A DNA stretch of 64,000 bases, from NCBI RefSeq assembly GCF_002160955.1, contig NZ_NFLN01000006.1, positions 62,001 through 126,000 of the forward strand, read 5' to 3'. The position numbers and the translations under genes are program-made. The notes beneath the pieces were generated by a model, which was not told where the DNA came from, searched no databases, and saw only the letters and a program-made list of their open reading frames with translations. Of the stretch, positions 28,095 to 36,620 are shown in pieces. The stretch's first letter is position 1; every line of letters begins with the position of its first letter. Source of the stretch: Gemmiger sp. An120 (GTDB lineage Bacteria > Bacillota > Clostridia > Oscillospirales > Ruminococcaceae).

Positions 28095-29677
28095 AGCCGG
28101 AAGTGAAAAAGCTGATAATCGCCAACCTGCCCTATCTGCTGTTTGTCTATCTGTTCGGCAAGCTGGGGCAGGCGTACCGGCTGGCGGAGGGCATCGACCT
28201 TTCCCAAAAGCTCCTGCACTATGCGGACGGCTGCGCGGCGGCCTTTGCCAATGCTGCCCCCAGCTTCAACCCCTTTGACCTGCTGATCGGCGTCGCCGGT
28301 GCTGTGGCGCTGCGGCTCATGGTGTACTGCAAGGGCAAGAACGCAAAGAAATACCGCAAAGGCGTGGAGTACGGCAGCGCCCGATGGGGCGGCCCCAAGG
28401 ATATAGCCCCCTATATCGACCCCAATTTTGACAACAACATTCTGCTGACACAGACGGAACGGCTGACAATGAACAACAGGCCGAAAGACCCCAAGACCGC
28501 CCGCAATAAAAATGTTCTGGTGATCGGAGGCAGCGGCAGCGGCAAGACCCGGTTCTTCGTGAAGCCGAACCTGATGCAATGTGTGTCCAAGGACTATCCG
28601 ACCTCTTTCGTGATAACCGATCCCAAGGGCAGCTTGATCGGTGAAGTGGGCCAGCTCCTTATCCGCAGCGGCTACCGCGTGAAAGTGCTGAACACCATCA
28701 ACTTTTCCAAGAGCATGAAATACAATCCGTTTCGGTATCTGCACTCGGAAAAAGACGTGTTGAAGCTGGTAAACACCCTCATCTGCAACACCAAGGGCGA
28801 GGGTGAAAAAAGCGCGGAAGATTTTTGGGTGAAATCGGAACGGCTGTTCTACACGGCCCTGATCGGCTATATCTGGCAGGAAGCGCCGGAGGAAGAAATG
28901 AACTTCACGACGCTGCTTGAAATGATAAATGCCAGCGAAGCCCGCGAGGACGACCCGGAATTTCAATCGCCGGTGGATATGATGTTTGAGCGATTGGAGG
29001 AACGCGACCCCGACCATTTTGCCGTCCGCCAGTATAAAAAATTCCTGCTTTCGGCGGGCAAGACCCGTTCCTCAATCCTTATCAGCGCGGGCGCGAGAAT
29101 GGCCCCATTTGACATCCGCGAGGTACGGGAGCTGATGGAGGACGACGAACTGGAACTTGACACCATCGGGGACGAGAAAACGGCGCTGTTCCTGATTATG
29201 TCGGACACGGACACCACCTTTAATTTCATTCTGGCAATGGTGCAGAGCCAGCTTATCAACCTGCTTTGTGACCGGGCCGATGATAAATACGGCGGGCGGC
29301 TGCCGGTTCACGTCCGCATGATTCTGGACGAATTTGCGAACATCGGCCAGATACCCAATTTTGACAAGTTGATCGCCACCATCCGAAGCCGGGAAATCTC
29401 GGCTTCTATTATTTTGCAAAGCCAGTCACAGTTAAAAGCCATTTACAAGGACGCTGCGGAAATCATTTCCGACAACTGCGACTGTACGCTTTTTCTTAGT
29501 GGGCGGGGCAAGAACGCCAAGGAAATCTCTGACGTGCTGGGCAAAGAAACCATCGACAGCTACAACCAGAGCGAAAACCGGGGCGCACAGACCTCTCACG
29601 GATTGAATTATCAGAAGTTAGGAAAGGATATGCCATACTTGTTGATGAAGAGTTCAGCTGCCTTGAATTTGACATGA
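28091..29677 (+). pseudogene. VirD4-like coupling protein, 5' part interrupted by the nested element
   Basis: The first 510 codons of a type IV coupling ATPase that feeds DNA to the conjugation channel. Two N-terminal membrane segments are followed by Walker A GGSGSGKT (residues 146-153) and a Walker B-type MILDEFANIG. Family-like sequence ends at LNYQKLGK; the remaining 18 codons (to 29677) are element sequence. The missing C-terminus lies at 57397-57678, and joining both at the shared GG (29621/57397) restores one frame of about 603 codons. The truncated protein lacks only the last 90 or so residues, so partial function is possible but unlikely. Confidence 0.93.
29611..29640. other. Left attachment junction of the nested element
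   Basis: virD4 codons end in TCAGAAGTTA-GG, then element sequence starts (AAAGGATATGCC). A two-base GG shared with the right junction is the expected footprint of a large serine recombinase. The exact crossover could be shifted by a base or two. Confidence 0.7.
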
Positions 29678-29730
29678 ACAGGGACACGATCAGCTGGATT
29701 CGGAGAAAAATCGAATACAGGAGGTCGCTT

Positions 29731-30120
29731 ATGGAACACTTACCGAAGAAAACCAGTGAAAACGGCATCGGCTATACGTTGGTCGGTGACTATTATATCC
29801 CCGACTTACAGCTGCCGGAGGAAAACCGCCCCATTGGGATTTGGGGTCGTATGCACAAAGCCTATCTGGAGCAGTTCCATCCAATCCGGTATAATGACCT
29901 GATCTTGACCGGCAAACTCTGGACATATCTGAGCGATTTGAACGAGCAGGCACAGAACCAGCTGGATTGTATCATTACCCAGATGAAAGAAACGGAAGAA
30001 ATCACTGAGGAATTGAAAGTCCAGGATCAGATGACATGGGTCAGGGCAATGAACAGCATCCGCAACCGGGCGGAGGAAATCATCCTCCGGGAGCTGATCT
30101 ACGAGGAGGATGCTGTATGA
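29731..30120 (+). CDS. tnpV: TnpV-like transposon protein
   Basis: A 129-aa protein of the TnpV type found in Tn4451-related elements ([38 protein letters not shown]). Its function is not established. The frame is open from 29674, but ATG 29731 is chosen because AGGAGG precedes it. It is the first gene inside the left junction and overlaps the next gene by 3 bp. Confidence 0.8.
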   Translation: MEHLPKKTSENGIGYTLVGDYYIPDLQLPEENRPIGIWGRMHKAYLEQFHPIRYNDLILTGKLWTYLSDLNEQAQNQLDCIITQMKETEEITEELKVQDQMTWVRAMNSIRNRAEEIILRELIYEEDAV

Positions 30121-30380
30121 GAATCTTGGAAGAATTCTGGTATGGAAATATTGAGCCAACCGAGTACGATACAACAGCCTGTAAAGAATACAATGAAATT
30201 CTCCGCTTGATTACCCGGAATGAAGAAAAACTTCTGGCTACCATGACGGATGAGCAGAAGGAATTGTTCTCACGGTACACAGATTGCGTCCGTGAACATC
30301 GAACCATAGCAGAGTGCCTGCTGTTCCAGAGCAGCTTTAAGCTAGGGGCCAAGATGATGGCTGAAGTAATGGAAGAATAA
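30117..30380 (+). CDS. Small helical protein following TnpV (DUF6809-like)
   Basis: An 87-aa, predicted all-helical acidic protein ([51 protein letters not shown]). It resembles the small proteins that accompany TnpV or XRE genes in Firmicute mobilizable elements. Its start overlaps the tnpV stop (ATGA). Function unknown. Confidence 0.7.
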   Translation: MRILEEFWYGNIEPTEYDTTACKEYNEILRLITRNEEKLLATMTDEQKELFSRYTDCVREHRTIAECLLFQSSFKLGAKMMAEVMEE

Positions 30381-30395
30381 TTGAACATAAACGGC

Positions 30396-30432
30396 AGCGT
30401 CCATCGGTCGTCAGAAATGATCGATGGGCGCT
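30396..30432. terminator. Hairpin between convergent genes
   Basis: An 11-bp stem with one G-U pair (AGCGTCCATCG with CGATGGGCGCT) in the 64-bp gap between the DUF6809-like gene and the helicase gene. Only ATTTC follows, so termination strength is uncertain. Confidence 0.45.
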
Positions 30433-30444
30433 ATTTCGTGTTGA

Positions 30445-32190
30445 TTACTTCAGATCTGTTTCAAGATATTGGCTATAGGTATAGATATTATCAGTTCCAA
30501 CCAGTTTAGTAAGAAAAGCTCTGAACACTGCATCTATTGGAACCGACACAAAGAAAAACAATCTTTTTTTGGGTCTTGAGCAACAAACATAAAATAGGTT
30601 TCTATTTCTTTCATAAGAAGCTTGCTTTCCTTCGGGAACATTAGAGTGTCCTGTTATCATCGGTGCATAGGTTTCAAATTGATATAGATTCCAACCTTTG
30701 CTGATAACAAAGACAATATTGTCATATTCTTCGCCTTTAACGCCATGTTCAGTGGAAAACATAGCATCAGGAAACAAAAAATCGATTGCTGCGGTAAATT
30801 GCAGGTAGTCCAATTCTAAAAATGACTGAATTGAAGCATTAGAAACATACACTGTGTCTGGCGCTTTCTGATATAGATGATACCATCCATCCAATTTTGG
30901 GGGAATAGGAATCAATTTGGTCCGCTTGATTAACTCAAATACATCAATTGCTCTTTTGGTGCGAGCATCTTCCAACTGCTGCTGTAGCTCTTTCCACTTG
31001 ACTTTTTCGGATTTTTTCTTAATGGGAAAGCGCTTAATTCCGAGTGTATCAAAAAGCAACTGCATATTTGAATCTTTAAGTGCTTTATAGATTGGCTCAA
31101 CAGTATCCATAAAAAACAGAAGGAACGGATCTTCTTTATCTCTCAGCCCGTCAGCTAAAATTTCTAAAAGTTGTTCGTACCCTTGCTGCGTAGCGAGGAC
31201 CTTATGCGTTATCATTAGAACTTTTAGATCATCCTCTTCGGATGATTCACGCTTGATCTTCTCTGTGACATTACTTAGACGATTCTTTAATTCTTCCGCA
31301 GGTAATTCGCCTTTTAGATTGCGTTCTGTCCGGCGAGGGCCAGTATAATCGTCACAGGTGATTACAATCACTTCTCCGTCAAAATCATCTATTGCAGATG
31401 TTTGGGGTAAGTCAGGCCGCAAATCATTTAAAAGCCGAACAATCCGTGGTGCAGATCTGAAATTTGAGCCTTTCTTGATAATTGCGAGGTTCTCATTTTC
31501 AATTAGACCACAAGCCTTGTTGGATTGATAAATGGTTTGCCAGGCATCACCAAAAAAACCGAACTGAGGGCCTTTTTTCTCTGCAATAAAGAAGTTAATA
31601 AAGCGATCAATGATCGGTTTATAGGAATCTTGATACTCATCAATTAAAATCAAAGGATACTTGTCTGCGAATACACGCCGGAATTTTGCATTATCTAAAA
31701 GCCGACAAAAGAGCTTTAGAACGTCATCGTGGTATAAATATTGAATTCCATTTTCCTTGTAACGATGCCCCAAGGTATATGTAACTTCTTTGACCTTGAA
31801 AAAATCTCCTTCATCTGGCAAGAAGTCAGGATCGCTTGTGACAATATCAATGAGAAAGCTTTGATACTGTTTGATAGCGTTCCATGCAAAGGAGTGGATT
31901 GTCGATGGAAGAATAAATGAATTTTTTGATAGTCGTTCAGCAATCACATCCACCGCAGCATTTGTATATGTAATGCAAACTACAGTTTGTTTCTTTCGGC
32001 GATACTCCGTCCACTTATTTGCCTGAATCCATTCAATGGCTTTGTTCAGCGAATATGTCTTACCTGAGCCTGCACCAGCCTCCACACGAAAGCTAATCCC
32101 ATTCTGAAGTGCTGAAATGATTTGTTCATCTACTTTATCGGCTTCAGCTTTTGCAAGGTCGTAGTTTGTCCTTTTGTATTCTTCACTCAC
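30445..32190 (-). CDS. UvrD/Rep-type helicase of a Gabija-like defence pair (GajB-like)
   Basis: A 581-aa superfamily 1 DNA helicase. Walker A is AGSGKT (residues 40-45), Walker B LILIDEYQDS, and late motifs HGVKGEEYDNIV and YVCCSRPKKRLFF are present. It starts at GTG 32190, placed by AAGGAGGTG, 14 bases after the OLD-nuclease stop, so the two are one operon. An OLD nuclease followed by a UvrD-like helicase is the Gabija anti-phage architecture; GajB in known systems senses DNA termini exposed during infection. At 581 aa it is longer than the classical GajB (about 490 aa). The Gabija call is from organisation and families, not from a search. Confidence 0.8.
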   Translation of the reverse strand: MSEEYKRTNYDLAKAEADKVDEQIISALQNGISFRVEAGAGSGKTYSLNKAIEWIQANKWTEYRRKKQTVVCITYTNAAVDVIAERLSKNSFILPSTIHSFAWNAIKQYQSFLIDIVTSDPDFLPDEGDFFKVKEVTYTLGHRYKENGIQYLYHDDVLKLFCRLLDNAKFRRVFADKYPLILIDEYQDSYKPIIDRFINFFIAEKKGPQFGFFGDAWQTIYQSNKACGLIENENLAIIKKGSNFRSAPRIVRLLNDLRPDLPQTSAIDDFDGEVIVITCDDYTGPRRTERNLKGELPAEELKNRLSNVTEKIKRESSEEDDLKVLMITHKVLATQQGYEQLLEILADGLRDKEDPFLLFFMDTVEPIYKALKDSNMQLLFDTLGIKRFPIKKKSEKVKWKELQQQLEDARTKRAIDVFELIKRTKLIPIPPKLDGWYHLYQKAPDTVYVSNASIQSFLELDYLQFTAAIDFLFPDAMFSTEHGVKGEEYDNIVFVISKGWNLYQFETYAPMITGHSNVPEGKQASYERNRNLFYVCCSRPKKRLFFFVSVPIDAVFRAFLTKLVGTDNIYTYSQYLETDLK

Positions 32191-32204
32191 GAACTTACAC
32201 CTCC

Positions 32205-34193
32205 TTACTCAAGCACCCGTTGGTCATTGAGCCACACCAGCCCATCTTTGATATAGGCTGGAATAGCATAATCCTCACATTCACAAATGAGATTAAGAGC
32301 AAAATCTGTTTTACTCTTCCCTGAAAACTCAAGATCGTCTTCAGTAGGAGTATCCCCCAATTCATAATGTGCACGGTTGACATTCCGAATTGCTTCTTCC
32401 AAAGAATGTCCGCACAACCCGTTCTCTGTTGTTTGGAATTCAATGTGACATTTGCATCGAGTTTTATCAGCAGGAGACATCGATGTAATATCAGTTAGAG
32501 CGATTTGAGTATTATCATCCGCTGAAAGCCCTTTGTTCTTCCGGACCCACCATTTTAGAGTTTCATTAGATGTTGTTTCACCGCATGAAACCGGAACAGA
32601 CTTATAATATATTCTCCCGTTCGCACCTTTTTGACCAGACACAGAGTCCAAATCAGTAAGAATAAGGCATGGGATACCCAAAAACTCAGCGAACGGAATA
32701 AATTTATAGGCATACGCACCGCCGATTTCAACCAAGGCATAATACTGAGCAGGTAGTTTATATTCCCGAGAATCAAAGTCCCCCGCTTTAGCGCATTTAT
32801 CGATTATGTCGGGCAACAACAAACGTTCTGACGCCCCTTCAACAAAGATTGCTTTATCTGCAAAAAATAAATCACACTTGGTTAGAGTAAGATACTTTCG
32901 GATGAAATCAGTGTTAGAAGGATTCTCCTGAGCAAACGTATTTAGGTTCTTATAAATAACACCGGCCTTTGTTTTTTGCGCATATCGAATTTTAGAGAAA
33001 ACCATTGTGTTCGCAATGTGAGCAGAATGCGAAGTTATCAAAGTTTGAATCCCTACAGAAGTAATTTTCGCAAGAAACGCTTCTAAGTACTCTGCAAAGG
33101 CGTGTTGCATCTGCGGATGCATATGAGACTCTGGTTCTTCGATAAAAAGCAACGGTATACAGGCGTCCCCACATTTTTCTACCTTTTTGGCGAATGCTGC
33201 AAGAAGAAATTCCATTTTGATTAAGTTTTTATATCCCAAACCATTATAGGTACTGGGGAGTCGCTCTTTGCTTGTTCCAGCAGTATAAGAAAGTTGTGTT
33301 TGATTCTTTATCTGGTCATCAATGCTTAGTTGGGTTGTAACTCCTAACTGTAGTTCTTCTCCATTGGGATAACCAAACCCAACTGCTTTACTAACCAGAG
33401 CACTTAGGATGCTATCGCTTTGTTGTTGCACATTTTTGTTGGCGTTTTCAACAATAGCTCGAAGTTCCTTAACTTTTTCAGAAACACTTGGATCTAATTC
33501 GTCTTCACTCATATCAAAGAAATCGGAGATAAGAGAAGACAAAGAATTGTCTTGGGTTCCGTCTTCACCAAGGCGGCGCTCTGCCTGAATAATGTGAAAT
33601 GGAAACAATTGGGCCAACTCTGTCAGCTTTTTACTCTGCTTTTCTTCTGGTTTTTTTGGATTTATCGCATAAATCGTCATTTCAAAAAGCTTGTGGAAAT
33701 TGCTTATAATAGCATTATGGACATCATCAGCAGGAGAAAAGCTCCCATTTTCATAATAGTTTGGCTCTAGAATTTTCCAAATACCTTTCTCGTCCGCTTT
33801 CAATTTGTATTCGGCACGAATCAACGCTGTAGTGGTATCCACATCTACATCAATGATAAACGGAGACAATGCGCCTAAGTTATCCTCCGGGTCATCCAGG
33901 GAATAGTCCACAAGGAACTCTATAGATATTGGTTCCAGCCGTTCACATAGATCTTCAAAAGCAATTTCCTTTGCCATGAACGAAGCAATATTAGCATATA
34001 GATTTTCTCTTTTTGACAACGGGTAATCATTGAAAGAAAACGGAGTTCCATCCAATACTTTACCGATGCACTCAAAGCACGAGGTTTTGGCAGTATTATT
34101 GCGTCCCACAATTAAGGTTGTTTTCGAATCAACTTCCAGTTCAGCATCAATAAGCAATCTGTAGTTTTTTATTTTTATCTTTGATAATCGCAT
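32205..34193 (-). CDS. OLD-family ATPase-TOPRIM nuclease (GajA-like)
   Basis: A 662-aa OLD nuclease. Residues 1-400 are an SMC/ABC-type ATPase: Walker A GRNNTAKTS (30-38, with Ala where Gly is usual), signature region near 314-325 and Walker B IEEPESHMHP (351-360). The C-terminal TOPRIM domain has Glu452 (FVEGASE) and the DLD acids at 514-516. In Gabija, GajA nicks phage DNA when nucleotide pools fall. The stop is 14 bases before the helicase start. It may be a different OLD+helicase variant, since it is about 80 residues longer than the reference GajA. Confidence 0.83.
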   Translation of the reverse strand: MRLSKIKIKNYRLLIDAELEVDSKTTLIVGRNNTAKTSCFECIGKVLDGTPFSFNDYPLSKRENLYANIASFMAKEIAFEDLCERLEPISIEFLVDYSLDDPEDNLGALSPFIIDVDVDTTTALIRAEYKLKADEKGIWKILEPNYYENGSFSPADDVHNAIISNFHKLFEMTIYAINPKKPEEKQSKKLTELAQLFPFHIIQAERRLGEDGTQDNSLSSLISDFFDMSEDELDPSVSEKVKELRAIVENANKNVQQQSDSILSALVSKAVGFGYPNGEELQLGVTTQLSIDDQIKNQTQLSYTAGTSKERLPSTYNGLGYKNLIKMEFLLAAFAKKVEKCGDACIPLLFIEEPESHMHPQMQHAFAEYLEAFLAKITSVGIQTLITSHSAHIANTMVFSKIRYAQKTKAGVIYKNLNTFAQENPSNTDFIRKYLTLTKCDLFFADKAIFVEGASERLLLPDIIDKCAKAGDFDSREYKLPAQYYALVEIGGAYAYKFIPFAEFLGIPCLILTDLDSVSGQKGANGRIYYKSVPVSCGETTSNETLKWWVRKNKGLSADDNTQIALTDITSMSPADKTRCKCHIEFQTTENGLCGHSLEEAIRNVNRAHYELGDTPTEDDLEFSGKSKTDFALNLICECEDYAIPAYIKDGLVWLNDQRVLE

Positions 34194-34268
34194 GCCAATT
34201 TCCTTTCTGATAGCACAGGTATATGATGTAAGTGCTATCGGGATTGCCCTTTGTACACAAAAAGATTT

Positions 34269-36620
34269 TTACAAGCAAAAACGTCCAGGATAGTATATTT
34301 CCAAAGACTGCAATAGGTCATGACCATTCATAATTGTCACATTCGTAATACGAGCTTCATCACGTCCTTCAGGAGTAAAATCGGAAGTTGTAATTACCCA
34401 GGCCCTACTTGCATTTCGTGTGCGCATATAGCTATGGACACGCTGGATAGGTGTGGAGCCAATATTATTGCCCTGACGATACCTTTTACATTGGATTAAT
34501 TCATATTCTCCGTGAATATTGGTAGCAAGGACATCAACACCTCTATCTCCAGAACGCCCAATGACTTCTGCATGCACAAAACCTCTCCGAACAAAATAGT
34601 CCGCAATCAATCTTTCAAAGTCATAAGGGTCCATTGTGCACAAATGCTCTCGACCATTAGTGTCATAATCGGTATTGACTGTATTACGAGCAAAAAATTT
34701 CCCCTGCTCGGGATCTTCTACAGCATAAACATTCAGCAGTTCTGGAATTAGTCTATTGGCGGTGTGCAATTGATTGATGATTTCTCGACTACCATTTTCC
34801 ATGAAGGAAGAAAGGTGAATCACATACTCTTCAAAAGTAAAACCTTGTCCATTAGCTGTTAATTCTTCAATTACAACTGGAGCAAACTCACGAAGTCTAA
34901 TTTCAGCATTCATCTCACGGTTCATCAGAGTATATGGAGATAGGCCAGTCAATCGATACTGTGCACCATTTCTTGTTGTAAACCGATCTAAGGTTCTTCT
35001 AATTTTGGTTTCATACATCGGATGAGCTAATCGCATCAATTCACATCTACGCAATTGAGACAAGAACTCCTGATTAAACTGAGTAATCACAAATGGATTG
35101 CCTTGATCTGTTGCAGCACTTGTAGCGGCTAAGAAAACGAGTTCGTCAATATCAGTTTCGCCCTCGTACCATCGGCGCTCGCTTTCTTGTAGCTTCAGGA
35201 AAATAAAGCATACATCATTTTTGAATGTCCAAGCAGCAGAAGCCAATGCCCGCATTGAAGGATCTGAAATTCCCGCAGAAATAGTTAGAAGTGGCTCAAA
35301 ACCATGACGTCGCCCAAAATCCTTCAGCTTGTTAAGATCGCTGACCCAATCTCGTTGTTGCGGCCTGAAATATAACACCATAAATCCATGGTCATCAACA
35401 ATCCGATTCGCTTCAATAAATAATCGTTCAATATCGATAAGAAATTGATTTTTACTATGCTTATCAACTCTGGAGGGAGCATTGCTAATCACGACTTCGT
35501 TGTGAAGTCTGTCATCATCGTCTTTTAACGAGTACCCCATAAGCGGATGGATTCTTTGGGCGTGCTCAAAGTATTGAGCGTTATCACCATATGGAGGATC
35601 TGTCAGAAGAAGATTGACTGTGTTGGGCAGAATAGTATGCAGAAAGCGTCTATAGTCCATAGAACTTACTTCTAACAAATTTGAGTCAAAGTCTTGCGCA
35701 GCGATATAATTTCTGCGTTCTTCCAGTTTCTCCAAAAATCTATGATATAAATTGGTCTCCTTTAGGCGATTTTCAGGGCAATGATTATCTTGACTCTTGC
35801 TACGATAGTCAGTGTATTTTCCGCAGTGTGCAATCGAAATAAAAGTATCTTCAAAGAAGGCACGTGTAGCATCCGGAAGTTCAGCAATGGCATCCTTAAG
35901 TGTCATCAATGCAATTTGCTGACGCTTGGAGAATAGATTTTGATATGCCGTATACTGTGGGGCTGTAAAATTCAATCGAGAATTCTCGATCAACTCTACA
36001 TGGGGAAAGTTACAAGGCATAGCCTCCACTTGGAGGCGCACGGCTTCATCAAAATCATCATAATGTTTTTCTGTGCAGCCACAATGACATCTATATCGTC
36101 TATTTCTAAAAATTACATTTTCGCCATTTGCTCCAAGGCGTTCGTGTTGTGTTGGATGGTAGTACTCAAGCGGTTCACGGTCAAAGAATAAACCATCAAA
36201 AGACAACTCAGCTCCACAGTTTGGACATCTTGTTTTATAGATGGCGTTCATAGTAGGTTCTACCCGCTGCGCAATAAAACGCAAAGCTGCACAATATTCC
36301 TCGGAAGACGGAACACCACGAAACGGAGCAGTAGACATTTTATAGGCGTACGGCTCCCACTCATTAAATCGCACATGACGACCAGCATCAAGTGCAGCGT
36401 ATGCAAATGTACCAGACCCGCCAAAAGGATCTACGACGAGCCCATTCTCATCCGTGAGATTCTTAATCAATGTTCTTGCAATAGTGCGGCTCTTTCTACC
36501 AATGAAAGGAAAAATCTGCTCCGATTGATCTCGAGGCTGCCTATTGAGAATTGTGCTTTGCAAGTGAATCATTCGCTGGCGCAGGTTTTCCTGTTCTGCG
36601 TAATCTAATAACCAATACAT
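34269..36620 (-). CDS. DNA methyltransferase fused to an Mrr-like restriction nuclease
   Basis: A 783-aa fusion. The methylase has motif I DPFGGSGT (residues 64-71) and motif IV DPPYGD (341-346), typical of adenine-N6 or cytosine-N4 enzymes. A Cys cluster between them (CPNCG at 132, RCHCGC at 177) likely binds zinc. The C-terminal 118 residues are a PD-(D/E)xK nuclease of the Mrr type, with Asp696 in DRGVDVLA and Gln710-x-Lys712 in ELIQCKR. The ATG at 36620 overlaps the upstream stop (TAATG) and follows GGAGGTG. Methylation and cleavage in one chain suggest a self-contained restriction system; specificity unknown. Confidence 0.82.
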   Translation of the reverse strand: MYWLLDYAEQENLRQRMIHLQSTILNRQPRDQSEQIFPFIGRKSRTIARTLIKNLTDENGLVVDPFGGSGTFAYAALDAGRHVRFNEWEPYAYKMSTAPFRGVPSSEEYCAALRFIAQRVEPTMNAIYKTRCPNCGAELSFDGLFFDREPLEYYHPTQHERLGANGENVIFRNRRYRCHCGCTEKHYDDFDEAVRLQVEAMPCNFPHVELIENSRLNFTAPQYTAYQNLFSKRQQIALMTLKDAIAELPDATRAFFEDTFISIAHCGKYTDYRSKSQDNHCPENRLKETNLYHRFLEKLEERRNYIAAQDFDSNLLEVSSMDYRRFLHTILPNTVNLLLTDPPYGDNAQYFEHAQRIHPLMGYSLKDDDDRLHNEVVISNAPSRVDKHSKNQFLIDIERLFIEANRIVDDHGFMVLYFRPQQRDWVSDLNKLKDFGRRHGFEPLLTISAGISDPSMRALASAAWTFKNDVCFIFLKLQESERRWYEGETDIDELVFLAATSAATDQGNPFVITQFNQEFLSQLRRCELMRLAHPMYETKIRRTLDRFTTRNGAQYRLTGLSPYTLMNREMNAEIRLREFAPVVIEELTANGQGFTFEEYVIHLSSFMENGSREIINQLHTANRLIPELLNVYAVEDPEQGKFFARNTVNTDYDTNGREHLCTMDPYDFERLIADYFVRRGFVHAEVIGRSGDRGVDVLATNIHGEYELIQCKRYRQGNNIGSTPIQRVHSYMRTRNASRAWVITTSDFTPEGRDEARITNVTIMNGHDLLQSLEIYYPGRFCL

